In this document: positions 13,452 to 21,470 of the stretch, one piece after another | How the letters are laid out: each line of letters begins with the position of its first letter | Position numbering within the stretch: the stretch's first letter is position 1 | Origin: a virus | Virus record (IMG/VR): IMGVR_UViG_3300029319_007473 | Coordinates: 1-42,020 of that record | Length of the DNA: 42,020 bases | Direction: 5' to 3' (one strand) | The notes under the pieces: generated by a model | Told to the model about the DNA's origin: nothing | The model's input: the letters and a program-made list of their open reading frames with translations, nothing else | Database searches by the model: none | Position numbers and translations under genes: made by a program

Positions 13452-14069
13452 TTATTTTCTTCTTGAGTTTCCAATAGCACGATCATATTTTGCTTTGGCT
13501 TTCTTTGCCTCTGCAATTCGTCGAGCAACTCTTTTGGCTACTTCGCTAATGATTTCATCCTTAGATGCTTCATAGCTTACACCTTCAAGTGCTAGATCGA
13601 TTTCTGATTCTTCGATGATATCATCTTCCATAAGTTCTTTTTCATCTTCTTCTGGTGCATCAGCCATTGGCATGTCATCAGCAGGAGCATCATCCATGTC
13701 CATTTCTGCTCCACCAAGAGCGTCTAAGAGTGCTTGTACGTCTTTGAGACCTCTCAAGGCATCTTGCACCAAATCTTCTTCAACTTCAACTTGCTCATCG
13801 TCCATGTCCATATCCATATCGGGTTCATCACCTGCGTCCATGTCCATGTCTTCATCAGCTTCCATGTAGTTGCCTTCTTCCATTTTCTTATCTTCATCGC
13901 CATGCATAGCTTCCATGGCTCCGTGTTCTTCCTCTTTGTACATGCCTTCTGTTGGCTCATCTTTTTCGTCTCTCTTATAATAAGATCCACCCATTTCTTG
14001 AAGTGGGGTGATGCTAGCGAGACTCTGGAAACGACGAATTTGAGCCTCAGACAAAAGTTTTTTAGACAT
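13452..14069 (-). CDS. Acidic Met/Asp-rich protein, 205 aa (scaffold-like)
   Basis: After MSKKLLSEAQIRRFQSLA the protein is extremely acidic, with alternating Met-Asp runs such as DMDMDAGDEPDMDMDMDDE. A helical segment follows (DALRGLKDVQALLDALGG) and then a basic C-terminus (VARRIAEAKKAKAKYDR). This charge layout and lack of a catalytic domain recall phage scaffold or head-core proteins, which is inference. A ribosome site AGGAG precedes the ATG, and the gene is closed by the terminator at 13384-13418. Confidence 0.8.
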   Translation of the reverse strand: MSKKLLSEAQIRRFQSLASITPLQEMGGSYYKRDEKDEPTEGMYKEEEHGAMEAMHGDEDKKMEEGNYMEADEDMDMDAGDEPDMDMDMDDEQVEVEEDLVQDALRGLKDVQALLDALGGAEMDMDDAPADDMPMADAPEEDEKELMEDDIIEESEIDLALEGVSYEASKDEIISEVAKRVARRIAEAKKAKAKYDRAIGNSRRK

Positions 14070-14126
14070 TATATAATCTCCTTAAAATGTTATAACACAA
14101 TAAATAGAACTAAGAATACAAAAAGT

Positions 14127-14450
14127 TTATAAATCTGGGTGTTCTTCGGCAATTAAATCAAAAATATTATCTAGTTCAGAGTCTTTGATTCCAAACCTCT
14201 CCATGAGATCATCGCTTGCTTTGTCCTCTTTTTGTAGAACCTTTGCATCTCGTTTTCGTCCTATCTTTTTTTGCTCTTTATATTTCCTAACATATTTTAT
14301 AAAATCAGGATCTTCATCAATCATGCCAGTAAGACATGCTCTGAAGAATTCAGCCTGTGAGATAGACTCTCTTTCAAGCTTGATTTTCAACTGAGCATGT
14401 CTTACATCGGTGTCAATGAATTGCACCTTTTTCTTCACAAAATCGGCCAT
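14127..14450 (-). CDS. Conserved phage-type small protein, 107 aa
   Basis: The segment KKKVQFIDTDVRHAQLKIKL followed by SISQAEFFRACLTGMI resembles small phage proteins with a ribbon-helix-helix-like start. DNA binding is only a suggestion. The C-terminus is a charged helix. It starts 3 nt after the dUTPase stop, and no other motif is visible. Confidence 0.8.
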   Translation of the reverse strand: MADFVKKKVQFIDTDVRHAQLKIKLERESISQAEFFRACLTGMIDEDPDFIKYVRKYKEQKKIGRKRDAKVLQKEDKASDDLMERFGIKDSELDNIFDLIAEEHPDL

Positions 14451-14453
14451 GAT

Positions 14454-14870
14454 TTAATTAGTTCCGGTAGAGCCAAAACCACCAGAGCCACGTTCGGAAT
14501 CAGACAATTGATTAACCTCAACATATTCTATCTGTGGATAGGGCAAGATCATAATTTGACCAACCCTATCTCCGGCTAAATAACTACCTGCTTCACCGCT
14601 GAACTTCAGCATGATAGGTCCTCTGTAACCAGAGTCAATTACACCCACAGAATTTCTGAGTGTAAGTCCGGTTTTTGATACTGATGATCTTGGAAACACA
14701 AGACCAACATAACCTTCAGGTATCTCCATAGCGATTTGTGTGTCATACACTTGATTGCCATACTTATCAATAGTGTGGCTTACAGCGTACAAGTCCATAC
14801 AAGCATCGCCTGATTTTGCATACCTAGGAACTTTAGCATCGGGGCTAAGCTTCTTTATTTTGACTTTCAT
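14454..14870 (-). CDS. dut: dUTPase (deoxyuridine triphosphatase)
   Basis: All five trimeric dUTPase motifs are present: SGDACMDLYA, FPRSSVSKTG, NSVGVIDSGYRGP, GDRVGQIMI and GSGGFGSTG. The 138-aa length is typical. The enzyme converts dUTP to dUMP and pyrophosphate, keeping uracil out of DNA and supplying ThyX with substrate. The ATG follows GGAGGTAATAA, which is also the coding sequence for the C-terminus of the GDLV gene upstream. Confidence 0.96.
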   Translation of the reverse strand: MKVKIKKLSPDAKVPRYAKSGDACMDLYAVSHTIDKYGNQVYDTQIAMEIPEGYVGLVFPRSSVSKTGLTLRNSVGVIDSGYRGPIMLKFSGEAGSYLAGDRVGQIMILPYPQIEYVEVNQLSDSERGSGGFGSTGTN

Positions 14871-15039
14871 TTATTACCTCCAAATGTGATTCGTGCATTA
14901 TGTTGTATCTACCTAGCATCAGAAACTGCACGTGGTTTCCATGCTTTAATGGTATAATCGCTGTGATGATACCAATGTTGTTTTCAAGGGCAAAGCCCTT
15001 GGGGTATCCGACAACCCGAACTAAATCACCCACCTTCAT
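14845..15039 (-). CDS. GDLV-family mini-protein coupled to dUTPase, 64 aa
   Basis: It begins MKVGDLVRVVGYPKG and has NIGIITAIIPL, then ends HLEVINESQNKEA. It overlaps the upstream stop by 14 nt (ATGAAGGTGGGTGA), almost the same junction as in the array at 1634-1647. Residues LEVINES are encoded by the dut ribosome site and start. It looks like the same cassette dropped in front of an unrelated gene. Confidence 0.85.
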   Translation of the reverse strand: MKVGDLVRVVGYPKGFALENNIGIITAIIPLKHGNHVQFLMLGRYNIMHESHLEVINESQNKEA

Positions 15040-15289
15040 TTTGTTCTGATTCATCCGTCGTTTCTTCTTTTGGATTAAGCGCTTTCAATACTAGATCGAA
15101 CTTTATAAAACTTGATCTGAGCGTGTTCATAGAGGTTTCCATCTCTTCTTTTGATAAATCACCATAATCCTCAGATTGATAGCGATCTACATATGAATTA
15201 AAAACTTCTGATATTGAATAGCTTGCTACGGCTAAATCTTTTTTTGTAAGAACAATTGGTTGTTCTTCGTTTTCATTTGTTGCTTCCAT
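15026..15289 (-). CDS. hypothetical protein, 87 aa
   Basis: This small acidic, mostly helical protein contains ASYSISEVFNSYVDRYQ and ends TTDESEQNEGG. It is not recognised. The ATG has AGGAG upstream. Its end carries the start of the GDLV gene. Confidence 0.75.
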   Translation of the reverse strand: MEATNENEEQPIVLTKKDLAVASYSISEVFNSYVDRYQSEDYGDLSKEEMETSMNTLRSSFIKFDLVLKALNPKEETTDESEQNEGG

Positions 15290-15300
15290 TTTTTACTCCT

Positions 15301-15618
15301 TTAATTAAATGTTCCTCTGCTAAACATTGAACCGAATGGTGGGTCCTCTGTGTCAGCATCTGGGTTGACTAACAAAATTTCTTCCTCTTCTTCTTGATCG
15401 TAGGGGCTTTTACCTGTTAACAGAGCCTCTTCAACCATCCAGAGTGCCTTATCTTCATTTACACCTTCGTAATCCAGTATAACTGCTGATTGATTAGAAA
15501 GGTACAATACGACACTGTGGTCGTTATGATGGTATTCAATTGACACAACTTGTGACGGGTTTATAAGTTTAACGTTATAAAACTTATCCATAAATTTTAC
15601 AAATTTTAAATTATTCAT
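15301..15618 (-). CDS. Small beta-rich hypothetical protein, 105 aa
   Basis: The first half (FYNVKLINPSQVVSIEYHHN ... SVVLYLSNQSAVILDYEG) has the strand pattern of FlbD-like small proteins. The second half is acidic (QEEEEEILLVNPDADTED). Start by ATG after AGGAGG, from the promoter at 15643-15671. Function unknown. Confidence 0.75.
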   Translation of the reverse strand: MNNLKFVKFMDKFYNVKLINPSQVVSIEYHHNDHSVVLYLSNQSAVILDYEGVNEDKALWMVEEALLTGKSPYDQEEEEEILLVNPDADTEDPPFGSMFSRGTFN

Positions 15619-15642
15619 TTTTCCTCCTTTTTGTATAAAATA

Positions 15643-15671
15643 ATTATAACATGTTTGGTATCAGTTGTCAA
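15643..15671 (-). promoter_or_regulatory. Sigma70-type promoter of the dut cluster
   Basis: Perfect TTGACA (15666-15671), 17-nt spacer and TATAAT (15643-15648), with an extended TGTTATAAT -10. Confidence 0.85.
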
Positions 15672-15674
15672 GCT

Positions 15675-18600
15675 CTAACCTAACAAAACCCACGAATCAT
15701 TTATAGCTCCGTAAGTAGAGAATCCCCAAGTTTCATTGTACTTAGGTCTGATTATATACGGCCTATTAATATGAACCTTGTCCCTTTTTGGACTTATAGA
15801 CCAACATCTAATTTGTGTTTCCACCGAATTAGAGTCGATAACTTTAACTACATAGAAGTCTTTACCATTTCTTGATTTCTTCTTAGTGATCGACCTTGGT
15901 ATGCACCAACATACCTTAAGATCATAATCATATTCCGATATAGGCGGAACAGCCATGGCATCAAGCTTCTTTTGTATATCGTGTGAAATCACTTGTGACA
16001 ATGGAAAAATTCCAGAGAGGTCTGCTATAAACTCTATCTTCTCCTCTTCAGTGAAGGAGCCCTCTGGTCTGTACGTTTCTATATTTTCATCGAACTTCTT
16101 CTTAGTTCTTGGTTTATCAACAGCAACAGCAGACCAGAAGTGTTTATCACCTGTGAATCTTTCATCTATTAGATCATTCATGGCACCAGCCCTACAAAGA
16201 ACATCAAACGCTTTTTTGTTAAGCTTGTTGTACTTTACCTCCGGATGAAACAACATTTCCTCAATTGTGTTAAAAGGTCTATGCATCATGATTTGTTCTA
16301 AAGCGGAGTCGCCTAAACCCTTGATAGTCGTCAGAGGTGCAATCAAAGTTTGGTCGTCCTCTATTTTCCAACTGCCTTCTGAATAATTTACATTCAGCGG
16401 CTTTATTTCATAGCCATGTTGCTTTGCCAAGTTAATCGCTTTCTCCTTACGAGTTTCTGGTTCTTTATCTAGGAACGAGGCCATCCATTCTACTGGGTAA
16501 TAGTGGCATAACCAAGCACATTGATACGAGATAACAGAATACGAGACAGCGTGAGACTTGTTAAATCCATAGCCAGAAAAGTATTCAAACGTTTGCCAAA
16601 GCTTACGAGCATCACGCTCTTTGATACCTTTCTGTATACAGCCAAAAACAAACTTGTCGAATATAGCATCTTTAACTTCATTACCTTTACCAGTTCCTTT
16701 CTTTGTAAGGATCTTACGGAGTAGGTTAGCTTCATCCATTGTAATTCCCTCTCCAAGTCTATAAGCCAACATGGCAATTTGTTCTTGAAAAATAAGAAAC
16801 CCGTATGTCTCAGATGTTACTTCCTCAATAATCGGGTGAAGATACTTAACACTCATAGGATCATTTGTTGCATCAACATAATCTTTATCGACACCGGCTG
16901 ACAGTGGGCCAGGTCGATATATCGAAGTGATAGCGGCTAGATCAATAATTGATTTTGGTTTAACTTGTTTTGCAAATGTTTGAGCACCGGACTCAGTGAA
17001 CTGAAAGATACCAACCCACTTACCTTTCTCAAAGATGTCCTTATATACTTTTTGGTTTTCTAGATCTATTCTATCTGGATGTAAGTTCTGATCATAGAAA
17101 GACTTGATCTGGTCGAATGTTGGATTTTCAATATCATGATGGCGACGAAGAATCTTTGTTACACACTCTTCAATCATTCGCAATGTAGACAACCCAAGGA
17201 TATCAAACTTAATGAACCCCATAGGCTCTAATTGACGAACATTTTGACCTTCAGACCAAGGGGTCTGTCTTACCCCTTTGGAAGAGATTAAGGGCATAAA
17301 GTTGTCTAATTGTTCACCGATTACAACTCCACCGGCGTGTCTAGAGCACGACCTGTATGAACCATGCAGTGCCTTAACGTGAGTCTCAACATCAGGATAT
17401 TTTCTAAAGAAATCCTGTAGTGTTTCAGAGAACTCTACGACCTCATCAAAGGTTGGAGTATAAACCCCTGCTTTGATACCATGCTTCTTCTTGGCGATTG
17501 GTGTGGCTTCGGCCAACATTCTACTGGTGACGTTGTTTACCTCACGAAACTCAATCTCATAGAACTTGGAGATATCTTTAATCAGCGAACGAAGCTGAAG
17601 AGTGTTCCAGTTAGAGATAGGAACAACCGTCGAGTCGCCCCACTCATCGATTAGAATATCTTTAAGTACCATAGGATCGGATACATCATAATCAATATCA
17701 GGGTAATCAGTCGCATCCGATCTAAGGAAGCGTGAGAATAAAAGACCATACTTAATTGGATCAATTTGAGTAATGCCCAAAGCATAAGCGACAAGAGAAC
17801 CAGCCGCAGAACCGCGACCAGGTCCAGAGAGTTGTACTTCATTTGTTTTATCCGATATTGCTTTCATAGTTAGAAAGTATTTTGAAAAACCACGGTCAGC
17901 AATAACCTTGAGTTCGTCCTGTAGTCTTTTCTCATACTCATACACTAATGACCTAGACTTAGTCTGCTTCTGGGTCAGTCCTTGTTCCTTAAGGATAGAG
18001 AACAAACCCTTTGAAGCGAGACGCTCAAGATAAGAGTCTTCCTCATATCCTGCTGGGACGACAAAGTCAGGAAGGCGAACTGTGGTGTCCGGCAAGAAGT
18101 CTTCGCATCGCTCCATGGCAATGTGATATGACTCCTCGATGGATTGTTCTACCAAAGCATCGTCATACTCTTGATCGCATGCTTCGGAATACTCACAGTA
18201 AGCTTCCCACATTTGGAATCCGTTCTTAGGATATAATTCATACTCCATCTCTTGAACGTCAGTTGGTATGTTCATGTCGAGCCATTCAGGCTTTCCTTTT
18301 CCAATCCAACCAAGCCGCTTGTACAACTCACGGTCCTTCCAAGCATCTGGGTTTGGGTAGTGAGAGTCAGCGGTTGATACAAGCTTGAGGTCGAACTCTT
18401 TAGCAATACGAATGATGTATTGATTGAGTTCGTGCTGTTCAGGCACAGCATTCCACTGGAGTTCGCCATACCAACGATCACCGAAGATCGCTTGCATCTT
18501 GCGAGTTTGTTCTCGCATACATTGCATTACAGCCTCATCGCCATTCTCTCGCTCTTGCCAGTAGCATCCGGCATAGACGCCACCAAGACAAGCTGACATG

Positions 18601-19121
18601 GCGATGACGCCCTCATTGTACTTAGACAACAAGCCATAATCAATACGTGGCTTACGATAGAAATAGTCACCATTATAAGACTCGGAAACCATCTTGAAGA
18701 TGTTGTTGAGTCCTGTCTGGTTCATTGCAATAAGAACTAAGTGGCGCGTCCTGTTGATGTCCGACTTAGACATGCCTTTAGACTCACCATCGGCTTCAAT
18801 GTTTGTACCAGAACGACCAGCATCAATCTGCTTGGCTTTCTTTTTATCCTGACGATATTCTTCAATCTTGACTTTCCATTCGTCAACTGATGGAATGAAG
18901 TAAGCCTCCACTCCAAATATCGGTTTGAAGTTTTTACCTGCTGCTTTCATCTTCTTTGCATGCAGGACTTGATAAGCAAAGCCGTTCATGTTACCATGAT
19001 CGGTCAATGCGAGAGCTTCGCAACCGTTATCATATGCGAAGTCCATGTGTTCTTGCGGATAGCCAAACCCATCAAAGGGTGAGCCTACACCGCTGTGTGC
19101 GTGTAAGTTTACAAATTTCAT
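15675..19121 (-). CDS. dnaE: DNA polymerase III alpha subunit (DnaE-type), 1148 aa
   Basis: This is the replicative polymerase. An N-terminal PHP domain keeps its metal residues: H7, H9, D17, H42, E72, then His in RHLVLIA, Cys in SACLGG and Asp/His in TADSHYPN. An active PHP nuclease and proofreading are therefore possible. The catalytic Asp pair is in TDYPDIDYDVSD and the third Asp in IKFDILGLSTL. HAGGVVIGE and YRPGPLSAGVDKDY are canonical. The length is that of cellular DnaE1 (about 1160), and tau or beta partners are not seen here. The start ATG follows CGGAGGATTAAT, 24 nt from the -10. The TAA/TAG region at 15675 runs directly into the next promoter. Confidence 0.97.
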   Translation of the reverse strand: MKFVNLHAHSGVGSPFDGFGYPQEHMDFAYDNGCEALALTDHGNMNGFAYQVLHAKKMKAAGKNFKPIFGVEAYFIPSVDEWKVKIEEYRQDKKKAKQIDAGRSGTNIEADGESKGMSKSDINRTRHLVLIAMNQTGLNNIFKMVSESYNGDYFYRKPRIDYGLLSKYNEGVIAMSACLGGVYAGCYWQERENGDEAVMQCMREQTRKMQAIFGDRWYGELQWNAVPEQHELNQYIIRIAKEFDLKLVSTADSHYPNPDAWKDRELYKRLGWIGKGKPEWLDMNIPTDVQEMEYELYPKNGFQMWEAYCEYSEACDQEYDDALVEQSIEESYHIAMERCEDFLPDTTVRLPDFVVPAGYEEDSYLERLASKGLFSILKEQGLTQKQTKSRSLVYEYEKRLQDELKVIADRGFSKYFLTMKAISDKTNEVQLSGPGRGSAAGSLVAYALGITQIDPIKYGLLFSRFLRSDATDYPDIDYDVSDPMVLKDILIDEWGDSTVVPISNWNTLQLRSLIKDISKFYEIEFREVNNVTSRMLAEATPIAKKKHGIKAGVYTPTFDEVVEFSETLQDFFRKYPDVETHVKALHGSYRSCSRHAGGVVIGEQLDNFMPLISSKGVRQTPWSEGQNVRQLEPMGFIKFDILGLSTLRMIEECVTKILRRHHDIENPTFDQIKSFYDQNLHPDRIDLENQKVYKDIFEKGKWVGIFQFTESGAQTFAKQVKPKSIIDLAAITSIYRPGPLSAGVDKDYVDATNDPMSVKYLHPIIEEVTSETYGFLIFQEQIAMLAYRLGEGITMDEANLLRKILTKKGTGKGNEVKDAIFDKFVFGCIQKGIKERDARKLWQTFEYFSGYGFNKSHAVSYSVISYQCAWLCHYYPVEWMASFLDKEPETRKEKAINLAKQHGYEIKPLNVNYSEGSWKIEDDQTLIAPLTTIKGLGDSALEQIMMHRPFNTIEEMLFHPEVKYNKLNKKAFDVLCRAGAMNDLIDERFTGDKHFWSAVAVDKPRTKKKFDENIETYRPEGSFTEEEKIEFIADLSGIFPLSQVISHDIQKKLDAMAVPPISEYDYDLKVCWCIPRSITKKKSRNGKDFYVVKVIDSNSVETQIRCWSISPKRDKVHINRPYIIRPKYNETWGFSTYGAINDSWVLLG

Positions 19122-19144
19122 ATTAATCCTCCGAGATTGTTTAT

Positions 19145-19173
19145 ATTATAACACAAAACCCCTTGTTTGTCAA
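19145..19173 (-). promoter_or_regulatory. Sigma70-type promoter of dnaE
   Basis: Perfect TTGACA (19168-19173), 17-nt spacer and TATAAT (19145-19150). The -35 and spacer are also the hairpin of the terminator at 19155-19183. Confidence 0.85.
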
Positions 19174-19183
19174 GGGGTTTTTT
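19155..19183. terminator. Bidirectional intrinsic terminator inside the dnaE promoter
   Basis: CCCCTTG and CAAGGGG (19159-19165 and 19171-19177) form a 7-bp hairpin with TTTTTT on the plus side and TTTT on the minus side. It closes the HNH nuclease transcript while leaving dnaE transcripts unaffected. Confidence 0.8.
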
Positions 19184-19187
19184 AAAT

Positions 19188-19745
19188 TTATGCTCGACCT
19201 TCAATTACCTCGCATTTATGTATGAAGTCTTTCCATTTTTTTGATTTGAAAAGCTTCTCTCTGTTTACTAAAACCTGTTTGAATCTTTGTTTTGTCACAT
19301 CTGATATATGCACGCATCTAAAGAATAGATCACATGTTAATGAGTTCTTAAGAAACTGATTGGCGTTTGGGGAAAGAAACTGAATGTTTTCTAATGAATC
19401 TTTTCCACCAGCGTTTGTAGGCTCAACATGATCTATTTCGTACTTTAGCTGATCTTGATACCATGCTTTGCCTGGTCTGTGCCAATGAGTTCCAATCTGA
19501 CCTTCTTTTGTGGGCACATACATACTACAGTGGTTATCTTGTGTTTCAAAAATCATTTCGACAAATTCTTTGATGATATCAGGTCTTCCGCCACAGATTG
19601 GATATCCAGCTTTTTTGAAATATCTACCGTACTTTTCGTTACCTTTGTTGGATAGTCTATAAACCAAAGAGTCAACATTGTCGCTGTTAGCTTTTGCGTT
19701 CTGGTCTATTTGTTTTAAGTGTTCTGTTATTGTTCTTTTAGTCAT
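19188..19745 (-). CDS. HNH-type endonuclease, 185 aa
   Basis: The motif YEIDHVEPTNAGGKDSLENI, followed by PNANQFLKN, is the beta-beta-alpha-metal HNH core (DH ... N ... N). The N-terminal part has a charged helical region and HCSMYVPTKEGQIGTHWHRP. Phage HNH proteins of this size are often homing nucleases or packaging nucleases. Which one applies is not clear. It is a single-gene transcript between promoter 19771-19798 and the terminator. Confidence 0.85.
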   Translation of the reverse strand: MTKRTITEHLKQIDQNAKANSDNVDSLVYRLSNKGNEKYGRYFKKAGYPICGGRPDIIKEFVEMIFETQDNHCSMYVPTKEGQIGTHWHRPGKAWYQDQLKYEIDHVEPTNAGGKDSLENIQFLSPNANQFLKNSLTCDLFFRCVHISDVTKQRFKQVLVNREKLFKSKKWKDFIHKCEVIEGRA

Positions 19746-19770
19746 AGTTATCTCCTTTTTTGATATTAGT

Positions 19771-19798
19771 AATATAACACGTTTGTGTTATTTGTCAA
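19771..19798 (-). promoter_or_regulatory. Sigma70-type promoter of the HNH gene
   Basis: TTGACA (19793-19798), a 16-nt spacer and TATATT (19771-19776). The spacer contains the inverted repeat AACAC-GTTT-GTGTT. Confidence 0.8.
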
Positions 19799-20087
19799 GT
19801 GGATATTTTATTAATTCGTAAATATTTCCAAACGGATCTCGTTTGTATACCGAGATAGTGCCATCTCTGTGTTCTTTAACGCAATCTCCTTCCTCAAAGC
19901 CATCGACCTCAAACGCAATATGTTCAGGGTGCTGAGACTTGACGACAAACGCTAGCTTGATGTTCTCCATCTGTACGAAGCTCCAAGTCTCGTCCGCATA
20001 GAGTATCTCGCCTTCAAAGTTGTCACGATACCACTCTGCTGCTTCTTTTGGATTTTCAACTTGCAATGCTATGTGATCAATCTTCAT
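19788..20087 (-). CDS. VOC (glyoxalase-like) domain protein, 99 aa
   Basis: The single-module VOC pattern is clear: IDHIALQVENPKEAAEWYRD at the N-terminus, a central HIAFEVDG strand and DPFGNIYELIKYP at the C-terminus. Such proteins bind metals or small electrophiles. Family members include glyoxalase I, fosfomycin-resistance proteins and bleomycin-binding proteins, so the substrate cannot be named. The gene overlaps its upstream neighbour by 11 nt, and its last codons hold the -35 box of the HNH promoter. Confidence 0.87.
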   Translation of the reverse strand: MKIDHIALQVENPKEAAEWYRDNFEGEILYADETWSFVQMENIKLAFVVKSQHPEHIAFEVDGFEEGDCVKEHRDGTISVYKRDPFGNIYELIKYPLDK

Positions 20088-20562
20088 TCTTCCACTCCTT
20101 TTTCATTTTTAAATATGTTTTATCTGTTCTCGCCTCAACCCACGCTGCTTTAAATATCTTGGCTGACTTGGCTTTGTCACAAGTCATTGCATCTGGTTCT
20201 TGTGGGAGAACTTCCCAGCTTCCGGAGTCTTTTGTCCACTTGCGACCACTACGGTGATTAGCATAGCGTCGGGAACGTGTAAAGCCCATGTGCAGAAACT
20301 TCTTTGCCATATCAGCACCAACAAAATCACCTTCGTTAAGGTAATCATAGAACATAGCCAAGATGGTTTGTGATGACTGTTGAGCAAGCTCAGGAGTTTT
20401 AAATCGCCAATGCTGGCATATCTCGGACTTGTAAGGCTCGCAAGTCAAAACTCCTTGTTGCCCTCTGCCGACATGATAAAGGTGTGGATTCTTTCGATAG
20501 TCCACACCCGCTTTCCATTTGTATGACTTCTCATCAAAGTCAACATAACTTGGTTGTTTCAT
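20077..20562 (-). CDS. DUF4385 family protein, 161 aa
   Basis: The protein contains the DUF4385 signature: LYHVGRGQQGVLTCEPYKSE, HWRFKTPELAQQSSQ, then GDFVGADMAKKFLHMGFTRS and RRYANHRSG. I start it at MKQPSYVDFDEKSY, which has GGAGGAAGA in front and overlaps clpS by 4 nt. The family is found in phages and large viruses, and its activity is unknown to me. Confidence 0.88.
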   Translation of the reverse strand: MKQPSYVDFDEKSYKWKAGVDYRKNPHLYHVGRGQQGVLTCEPYKSEICQHWRFKTPELAQQSSQTILAMFYDYLNEGDFVGADMAKKFLHMGFTRSRRYANHRSGRKWTKDSGSWEVLPQEPDAMTCDKAKSAKIFKAAWVEARTDKTYLKMKKEWKNED

Positions 20563-20885
20563 TCTTCCTCCATCGTCACTAACAAAGGGTGACTTAGCTT
20601 TCTTGCCCAATCCATTGCTTGAATTACTTTCATTTCTGCTACCTCTCTGGAGTATACTCCTGCTATCCCCTTGCCCGTATTGTGAACAGAGTCTGTCAAG
20701 TATCTAGCTTCCACTTCTGACTTGTAAAACACCTCTCGCAATATCATTACGACATCTGGTGCGTATGTATAATCATCATTCCAGATGATAACTTTGTATT
20801 TGCTGGGTGGTACGACCTTTTCTCGGTCCATCGTTCCGACTCCGGCTCCTACGCCATGTTTCTTATCTTTTTTTCTTTGTGTCAT
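20559..20885 (-). CDS. clpS: ClpS-type adaptor protein
   Basis: The ClpS core is unmistakable: PPSKYKVIIWNDDYTYAPD, then SVHNTGKGIAGVYSREVAEMK and HPLLVTMEEE. Cellular ClpS binds N-degron substrates and delivers them to ClpAP. The N-terminal extension is about 25 residues. The ATG overlaps the GIY-YIG gene stop (TAATG). Together with phage ClpP it could redirect host proteolysis, which is inference. Confidence 0.93.
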   Translation of the reverse strand: MTQRKKDKKHGVGAGVGTMDREKVVPPSKYKVIIWNDDYTYAPDVVMILREVFYKSEVEARYLTDSVHNTGKGIAGVYSREVAEMKVIQAMDWARKLSHPLLVTMEEE

Positions 20886-21469
20886 TATTCCTCCTTGTTG
20901 TCAATAAAATTTGTCAAATTGTATAAACTTATGCCTTTTTTTCTCATTTCTGAAATAATTCGCTCTTCATTTTCTTTCAATAAAGCATGGTTTTCTATGT
21001 GTAAGATTGTTGTAAACTCAAAACAATCAGCACCATAGTCAAGCCAATCCGCCTGTAGTAAACAATTAATATGAGAACCTCTGTTAAGGTGATTTTTGTG
21101 GCTTTTAATACGATGTGGGATCGACTTCGACATGCCTATATAAACAATACCGTTTTGTGTATTTTTTATTTGATAAATACCTGAGTCTTTGACACTATAA
21201 ACTATGCTACTTCTCCTACTGTTTTTAGGAATCATATTAAGTTCTCTCAATTGTTTCAAGCACCTATGAACTCCTCTTTTAGAAATTTTTAACTCTTCCG
21301 CTAGCGTCTTTGGAGAGGGTTGTGTATCTTCTTCTGTATTGTAGCCAACGCTTTTTAAGTAAAAATATAGCGCCATAGAACTAGCACTGGCCCTACAATT
21401 TTGTAGGGTCTTGAGTGCTTGGTAAGCAGAGCTATAGTCCAGTTGTTTTTGATTATTTTTTAATGCCAT
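20885..21469 (-). CDS. HTH-GIY-YIG nuclease-like protein, 194 aa
   Basis: The C-terminal half has a GIY-YIG core: SGIYQIKN, GIVYIGMS, then HRIKSHKNHLN and a Glu-rich NEERIISEM segment. The first 90 residues hold a winged-helix-like segment (PSPKTLAEELKISKRGVHRC) that may bind DNA. A start is chosen at MALKNNQKQL with AGGAGGTAAC upstream. The combination resembles homing or DNA-processing proteins but could also be a regulator. The ADA stop is part of its ribosome site. Confidence 0.82.
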   Translation of the reverse strand: MALKNNQKQLDYSSAYQALKTLQNCRASASSMALYFYLKSVGYNTEEDTQPSPKTLAEELKISKRGVHRCLKQLRELNMIPKNSRRSSIVYSVKDSGIYQIKNTQNGIVYIGMSKSIPHRIKSHKNHLNRGSHINCLLQADWLDYGADCFEFTTILHIENHALLKENEERIISEMRKKGISLYNLTNFIDNKEE

Positions 21470-21470
21470 G

